5,890 bases of DNA from the NCBI GenBank assembly GCA_965369385.1, contig CBDUQP010000173.1, positions 1 through 5,890 of the forward strand, given 5' to 3'. This document shows, piece by piece, positions 1 to 5,890 of this stretch. Numbering within the stretch: position 1 is the first letter of the stretch; each line of letters opens with the position of its first letter. Position numbers and translations under genes: made by a program. Source of the DNA: CBDUQP01 sp965369385. GTDB taxonomy: Bacteria > Planctomycetota > Phycisphaerae > SM23-33. Below the pieces are notes generated by a model. The model ran no database searches, had not been told where the DNA came from, and saw only the letters and a program-made list of their open reading frames with translations.

Positions 1-244
1 CCACATCAAGCTTCAGGTCGATATAACCGGTGACCTCGTCCTGGAGTTCCTGCTTGACGGTATCTTCGATGTACTTCCGCTCGGCCGCGTTCTTGACACC
101 CCAGCACTGGAGCATGTCGCTGAATGTCTCGACCTTCTTCTTCTTTGCCGCCGGCGCAGCCTGAATCCCCCCTGCCGCCAACATTGAAACCGCCAGAAAA
201 GCAAGAATTCCGCTACGTTTTATCTTCGAGTTAATGTGGATCAC
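1..244 (-). CDS. Small exported protein of unknown function, N-terminal part (runs off left edge)
   Basis: Reading the minus strand from a GTG at 244-242 gives 81 codons without a stop to the window edge. The start is chosen because GAGGG (256-252) lies 7 nt upstream, and because the N-terminus it produces is a textbook signal peptide: basic residues (K7, K9, R10), a hydrophobic core (ILAFLAVSMLAAGG, 13-26) and likely signal peptidase sites around IQA-AP or APA-AK (27-34). A Lys run (34-37) follows, then a charged, helical-looking segment containing DMLQCWGVKNAAERKYIEDT and later DEVTGYIDLKLDV. The only ATG in this part (codon 21) falls inside the hydrophobic core, which argues against it. 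The signal peptide implies export across the inner membrane. I do not recognise the family. The gene is transcribed divergently from the histidine kinase, about 950 bp away, so shared regulation is not evident. The alternative minus frame across 13-204 is Arg-rich and low-complexity, and looks like a shadow. Confidence 0.75.
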   Translation of the reverse strand, partial: MIHINSKIKRSGILAFLAVSMLAAGGIQAAPAAKKKKVETFSDMLQCWGVKNAAERKYIEDTVKQELQDEVTGYIDLKLDV

Positions 245-251
245 GCGATTG

Positions 252-256
252 CCCTC
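252..256 (-). promoter_or_regulatory. Ribosome binding site deciding a GTG start
   Basis: On the minus strand GAGGG is followed after 7 nt by GTG (244-242). This is the main reason for starting the exported-protein gene at a GTG rather than at the internal ATG that would cut its signal peptide. Confidence 0.65.
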
Positions 257-861
257 GACCGGGGTCTGGAGATATGCCATCGCCCGCGACATCCGCGAGC
301 CTATTGCCCTATTTTGACGCCACCTCAATGATTAGCAAACAACCATTGGGCTTGCACCCCAAGGCCCAAGCCCAATACGCACCAGCCGCGATCATGAACA
401 TGTCAGCTTCAAAAAGCTACATGCTGAACTGGTCGCAACTCACCAACTTCGATTCTACGATTTTGCTATGGAGCTGACGTTTCAAGAGCGGCGGCCCACC
501 CCGCGCTGCCGACAAGTTCCAAAAACGAACAATATCCCTCAAAAGACACATTGATGGTGTTGCGTAAGCTGATTTGCTGTGTTCTTGGGTTTTGAGAATT
601 CCTAAGTGTTTATTTTTGAAGGACCAACAGAACACTGCGAGAAATGCGATTCATGCTCACAACACGCAAATACGCAACACTTTTGAAGTTTTGTTGCACT
701 CAAACAAGACTTCAGAAAACTCGGCCGCGCGATAACCCCCACCGCTGGCCAGTATGTTTTATGTGACTGCGTCCTCACAGCAATATGCAACCGGCGGGCG
801 ACATGGACACACACTTATCCAGACTAACAACACTCATGAAGTATGCGCACTAATCCGGGGG
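257..861. other. Long non-coding stretch, no gene recognised
   Basis: About 600 bases lie between the exported-protein gene and the inverted-repeat cluster. Parts of it, especially around 520-720, are visibly richer in A and T than the neighbouring genes. Several short open frames cross it on both strands (for example plus 274-477, minus 417-635 and minus 602-814). Their products are low in recognisable motifs, overlap one another and lack convincing ribosome sites, so I do not call them. The promoter of the minus-strand exported-protein gene should lie in the first 100 bases or so, but I could not pick a convincing -35/-10 pair. I see no tRNA, CRISPR or transposase remnant. Confidence 0.5.
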
Positions 862-1070
862 CAATTGGCGGAATCCAAGCCGATTGTGCTGGAAGGATCA
901 CTTGCCGTAAGACCATGCAATTACTGATGGTCGAGGCTTTGGGTAGGGACAGGTTGCGCCGCCTGTGCCCCTCCTTTGAGCTAGTCGCTCAAGGAGGCCT
1001 GCCCGGCAGTCGATATAGATACTATGGGGATTATCAGTGGGTTCAATCAGCCAAGTCAGGCATGTCTTGG
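862..1070. other. Cluster of five inverted repeats upstream of the kinase; possible structured RNA or leader
   Basis: Five stem-forming repeats follow one another. CAATTGGC (862-869) pairs with GCCGATTG (879-886), with one G-U pair. GACCAT (911-916) pairs with ATGGTC (927-932). GGGACAGG (946-953) pairs with CCTGTgCCC (962-970), with one bulge. CCTCCTTtGAGC (970-981) pairs with GCTCAAGGAGG (987-997), giving 11 pairs, one bulged T and a 5-nt loop. CCAAG (1051-1055) pairs with CTTGG (1066-1070) inside an imperfect 20-bp palindrome. None is followed by a T tract, so none is a standard intrinsic terminator. Read on the plus strand, the region could be a leader of the kinase mRNA or a separate small RNA. 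I do not recognise a known riboswitch class, and open frames crossing it (plus 843-1091, minus 898-1221) have no recognisable content. The strand is not determined. Confidence 0.35.
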
Positions 1071-1177
1071 ACGAAAAGGCTTCACGAATGATATTGCATT
1101 GGCGCCGAGCCGCACGAGAGAACGTCAGACACCTCACGAGTAGCGCCGAGCACCGACGCTGGCCGCTGGTCCGCAGA

Positions 1178-1183
1178 TGGGAG
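1178..1183 (+). promoter_or_regulatory. Ribosome binding site deciding the kinase start
   Basis: TGGGAG ends 8 nt before the ATG at 1192. The in-frame ATG at 1177 has no purine-rich Shine-Dalgarno before it and would itself overlap this site. A second GGGAG at 1186-1190 is only 1 nt from the ATG and is too close to serve. Confidence 0.55.
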
Positions 1184-1191
1184 TTGGGAGC

Positions 1192-4586
<3,395 letters not shown>

Positions 4587-4590
<4 letters not shown>

Positions 4591-4634
4591 TGAAGGTCCT
4601 GATCATCGACGACACCCAGACTCGCTCGCTCTAG
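4587..4634 (+). pseudogene. Response regulator start, truncated after 15 codons at a CTAG-bounded element
   Basis: The frame reads MMKVLIIDDTQTRSL and then TAG. MKVLIIDDT is the usual first beta strand and acidic pair (here D8, D9) of a CheY-like receiver, and TRSL fits the start of its first helix. A near-perfect Shine-Dalgarno precedes it, and its ATG overlaps the kinase stop as ATGA, typical of a translationally coupled kinase/regulator operon. Translation ends in the TAG at 4632-4634, which is part of the CTAG at the left boundary of the palindromic element. None of the three plus-strand frames after that element (4797-4946) resembles the remainder of a receiver or any output domain, so the rest of the gene is absent, not merely displaced. 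What is seen is the start, the overlap and the stop; that this was once a full regulator receiving phosphate from the kinase HPt is inference. A functional 15-residue peptide is unlikely. Confidence 0.7.
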
Positions 4635-4796
4635 CAGCCCGTTGAAAAGCTATTCCTGCTGCGTGCGAGTCTTTCAATTGCGCGTCTGCGTTACGAAAAC
4701 TTGACAATCCTATAGGATTGCCTGCGATTTCGTTCCTTGATGCTCGTTGAAATCCTGCGCACTCGCGACGGAATCCATTTTTCAACGGACTGCTAG
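4631..4796. mobile_element. MITE-like palindromic element 1 (166 bp) with CTAG ends
   Basis: The left end CTAGCAGcCCGTTGAAAAg (4631-4649) matches the reverse complement of the right end (4778-4796) at 17 of 19 positions. The symmetry continues inward: ACGAAA (4693-4698) faces TTTCGT (4728-4733), and the exact middle is a perfect 16-bp palindrome, CAATCCTATAGGATTG (4705-4720). The element can thus fold along its whole length into one long imperfect hairpin. It encodes no transposase, which fits a non-autonomous miniature inverted-repeat element moved in trans. The CTAG at each boundary may be a 4-bp target duplication, or TA a 2-bp one, or CTAG may belong to the element; the sequence alone cannot decide. 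It sits directly in the truncated regulator gene. The parent insertion sequence family is not identified. A minus-strand open frame crossing it (4603-4917) has no recognisable content. Confidence 0.75.
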
Positions 4797-4946
4797 CCAA
4801 AGGTCCGGCTCCCGCGTTCCTCTCCGGCTGCCTGCACAAGGCGAATTCACAACGTAAGTGCAACAAGACGTTGCAGTAACTCCATACCTTGTTGACCAGT
4901 GATTCTGTGGGGGTCAAAAGACTTCCCTATCCACGATGTTTCATAA
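4797..4946. other. Spacer between the two palindromic elements, no gene
   Basis: These 150 bp carry no frame resembling a receiver, a DNA-binding domain or a continuation of the truncated regulator. Two small inverted repeats are visible: TGCAAC (4859-4864) with GTTGCA (4870-4875), and TTGACC (4892-4897) with GGTCAA (4912-4917) separated by 14 nt. Neither is followed by a T run. They could be remnants of another decayed element or could occur by chance. Confidence 0.4.
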
Positions 4947-5065
4947 CTAGTGCTCTGTAACAGGAATAATGTCAGGTGGCCACCTGCCAGTCCCGATGTA
5001 CATCGGGAGCAGGCAAGAACTTACGAATACTCACACCTGACAGTTTCGCCGTCACAAAGAACTAG
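4947..5065. mobile_element. MITE-like element 2 (119 bp) with 32-bp imperfect inverted ends and CTAG boundaries
   Basis: The first 32 bases (4947-4978) match the reverse complement of the last 32 (5034-5065) at 24 positions, including CTAGT at the outer end and TGTCAGGTG at the inner end. Inside are a perfect 14-bp palindrome, CAGGTGGCCACCTG (4973-4986), and a perfect 18-bp palindrome, TCCCGATGTACATCGGGA (4991-5008). There is no coding capacity. The internal sequence differs from element 1, but the CTAG boundary and the palindromic layout are shared. The right boundary CTAG (5062-5065) contains the stop codon of the minus-strand nuclease gene, so the element abuts or defines that gene's 3' end. 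Transcribed in either direction it would form stable hairpins, so it may also act as a 3' end structure for both converging transcripts. Confidence 0.72.
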
Positions 5066-5890
5066 CCGAGCATCTTCTGAGGTGTCAGGCTCATCAGGGT
5101 GTCGATAGCGTTTGTGCCCTTAGGGAACACGTACTGGCTGCGGAGACATTGCACATTGAAGAAGCCGGCTGGTTCATCACTCCATGCTCCAGATTCGTTG
5201 CGATCATGCACATAGAATCGGCCGCCCTGTGTAAGAAGGATTCTGCGACACTTCGACAGCTCCAATGCCTCTACATAGCCTTTGGCCTGCTCCAACGCGT
5301 TCTGCGTGCCATCCTGCATTCGTTTCGCTTCACAGACCAGTACGCATTGCTCGCTGGTGCTGGGTTCCTGGCCGAAGGCTGCCAGATCCACATTCTTCCA
5401 TTCCACTGCCAACATTTGTTCTGACCACCCGAGTGCCAACAGTATCGGAAGGATCATATAGGCCACTACTTCATGTTCAGTCGGGCGGCCGGAGTCTCCA
5501 CCGTGTGTCTTGTACCACTCCAACATCTGACGCTGACGCTCGATTGCTGTCAATAACGCATCGACTCCATCTTGGGCAAGTCCGCGAGAGGCCAGGCCTG
5601 CCCGCAGTTCGTCATCTGTCAGACACGGCCCGGGTTCTGGTGGCAGGTCACAAAGCGGGCGAATCTCGCAACGCTCTACCAAAGGTTTGATCCGTTCAAG
5701 TATTGCCTTGTGCACCTGCGAGAACCTGTTGGGTCTGCCTCTGAACAGATTACCGTCGGCCTGCAGGACTTCCAGTTCATCGGCCAATTGAGTTTGCCAG
5801 CAGATCCGTTGTGTGTGTTCCAGGTGCCAGCCATGAATATCTCCAAAGCGAGGATCCCATGAATAGCAGGGCTCAGGCATGATCCCGATG
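5062..5890 (-). CDS. HsdR_N-like PD-(D/E)XK nuclease-domain protein, 5' end probably beyond the window
   Basis: From ATG 5880-5878 the frame encodes 272 aa, but it stays open to the right edge. No clear Shine-Dalgarno precedes that ATG and the protein begins abruptly (MPEPCYSWDPRFGD), so the gene probably starts outside. Numbering from this ATG, residues 1-125 are an unassigned, mostly helical region. Residues about 130-235 resemble the N-terminal nuclease domain of type I restriction R subunits: Glu137 in TEHEVVAYMILPILLALGW, Asp165 in WKNVDLAAF, Glu184-Ala-Lys186 in LVCEAKR, and a QxxxY motif (Gln198-Tyr202) followed by a predicted strand, CRRILLTQGGRFYVHDR. All expected PD-(D/E)XK residues are present, so DNA cleavage is plausible. 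No helicase or methyltransferase motif is visible in this part. Candidate roles are restriction/defence or a stand-alone nuclease; the window cannot say which. The TAG stop (5064-5062) lies in the end of element 2. The gene converges on the kinase. Confidence 0.82.
   Translation of the reverse strand, partial: IGIMPEPCYSWDPRFGDIHGWHLEHTQRICWQTQLADELEVLQADGNLFRGRPNRFSQVHKAILERIKPLVERCEIRPLCDLPPEPGPCLTDDELRAGLASRGLAQDGVDALLTAIERQRQMLEWYKTHGGDSGRPTEHEVVAYMILPILLALGWSEQMLAVEWKNVDLAAFGQEPSTSEQCVLVCEAKRMQDGTQNALEQAKGYVEALELSKCRRILLTQGGRFYVHDRNESGAWSDEPAGFFNVQCLRSQYVFPKGTNAIDTLMSLTPQKMLG

Noticed and set aside
762..779. TGTGA-N8-TCACA, resembling a CRP/FNR-type operator
   Set aside because: The spacer is 8 nt rather than the 6 nt of the CRP site, and no promoter or gene start lies at a sensible distance.
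970..997. Strong stem-loop as a rho-independent terminator
   Set aside because: It is not followed by a T run on either strand and no gene ends just upstream; it is kept only as part of the inverted-repeat cluster.
1177..1191. ATG at 1177 as the kinase start
   Set aside because: It lacks a Shine-Dalgarno, whereas the ATG at 1192 has TGGGAG at 8 nt. The extra five residues do not affect any domain, so it remains possible.
4603..4917. Minus-strand open frame of 104 codons spanning element 1
   Set aside because: Much of it is the palindromic element itself and the product resembles nothing; it was not taken as a transposase or passenger gene.
5149..5690. Plus-strand open frames antisense to the nuclease gene
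   Set aside because: They are opposite a frame with a coherent PD-(D/E)XK motif set and carry no motifs of their own.

Overview
The window is GC-rich bacterial DNA. It holds one complete large gene, two genes that run off the edges, a beheaded fourth gene, and a cluster of small palindromic elements. The hybrid kinase architecture (double-Cache sensor, two PAS, kinase core, receiver, HPt) and the MKVLIIDDT-type response regulator start would suit a planctomycete or a similar free-living, signalling-rich bacterium. That placement is a loose inference; no rRNA, tRNA or marker gene is present to fix it.

Layout. (1) At 1-244, minus strand, is the N-terminal part of a small exported protein. It has a GTG start, a good Shine-Dalgarno and a clear signal peptide, and it runs off the left edge. 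(2) From about 257 to 1190 is a long non-coding gap. The first 600 bases, which include AT-rich stretches, show nothing I can name; 862-1070 carries five successive inverted repeats that could fold as RNA. (3) At 1192-4590, plus strand, is a membrane-bound hybrid sensor histidine kinase with every phosphorelay residue intact: His630, Asp936 and His1071. (4) Overlapping its stop codon by ATGA is the perfectly initiated start of a response regulator, which stops after 15 codons. (5) That stop lies in the end of a 166-bp, nearly fully palindromic MITE-like element (4631-4796). About 150 bp further on is a second, different element of 119 bp (4947-5065) with 32-bp inverted ends. Both are bounded by CTAG. 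(6) At 5062-5890, minus strand and convergent with the kinase, is a protein ending in an HsdR_N-like PD-(D/E)XK nuclease domain. Its stop codon lies inside the end of the second element and its 5' end probably lies beyond the window.

How the parts work together. The kinase should pass phosphate His630 -> Asp936 -> His1071 and then to a separate response regulator. The natural partner was the next gene, translationally coupled to it, but only its first residues remain. The kinase therefore looks orphaned or rewired. The two CTAG-bounded elements sit exactly where the operon is broken and where the convergent nuclease gene ends, so the 4631-5065 interval is the most interesting part of the window. 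I found no wholly new multi-gene system.
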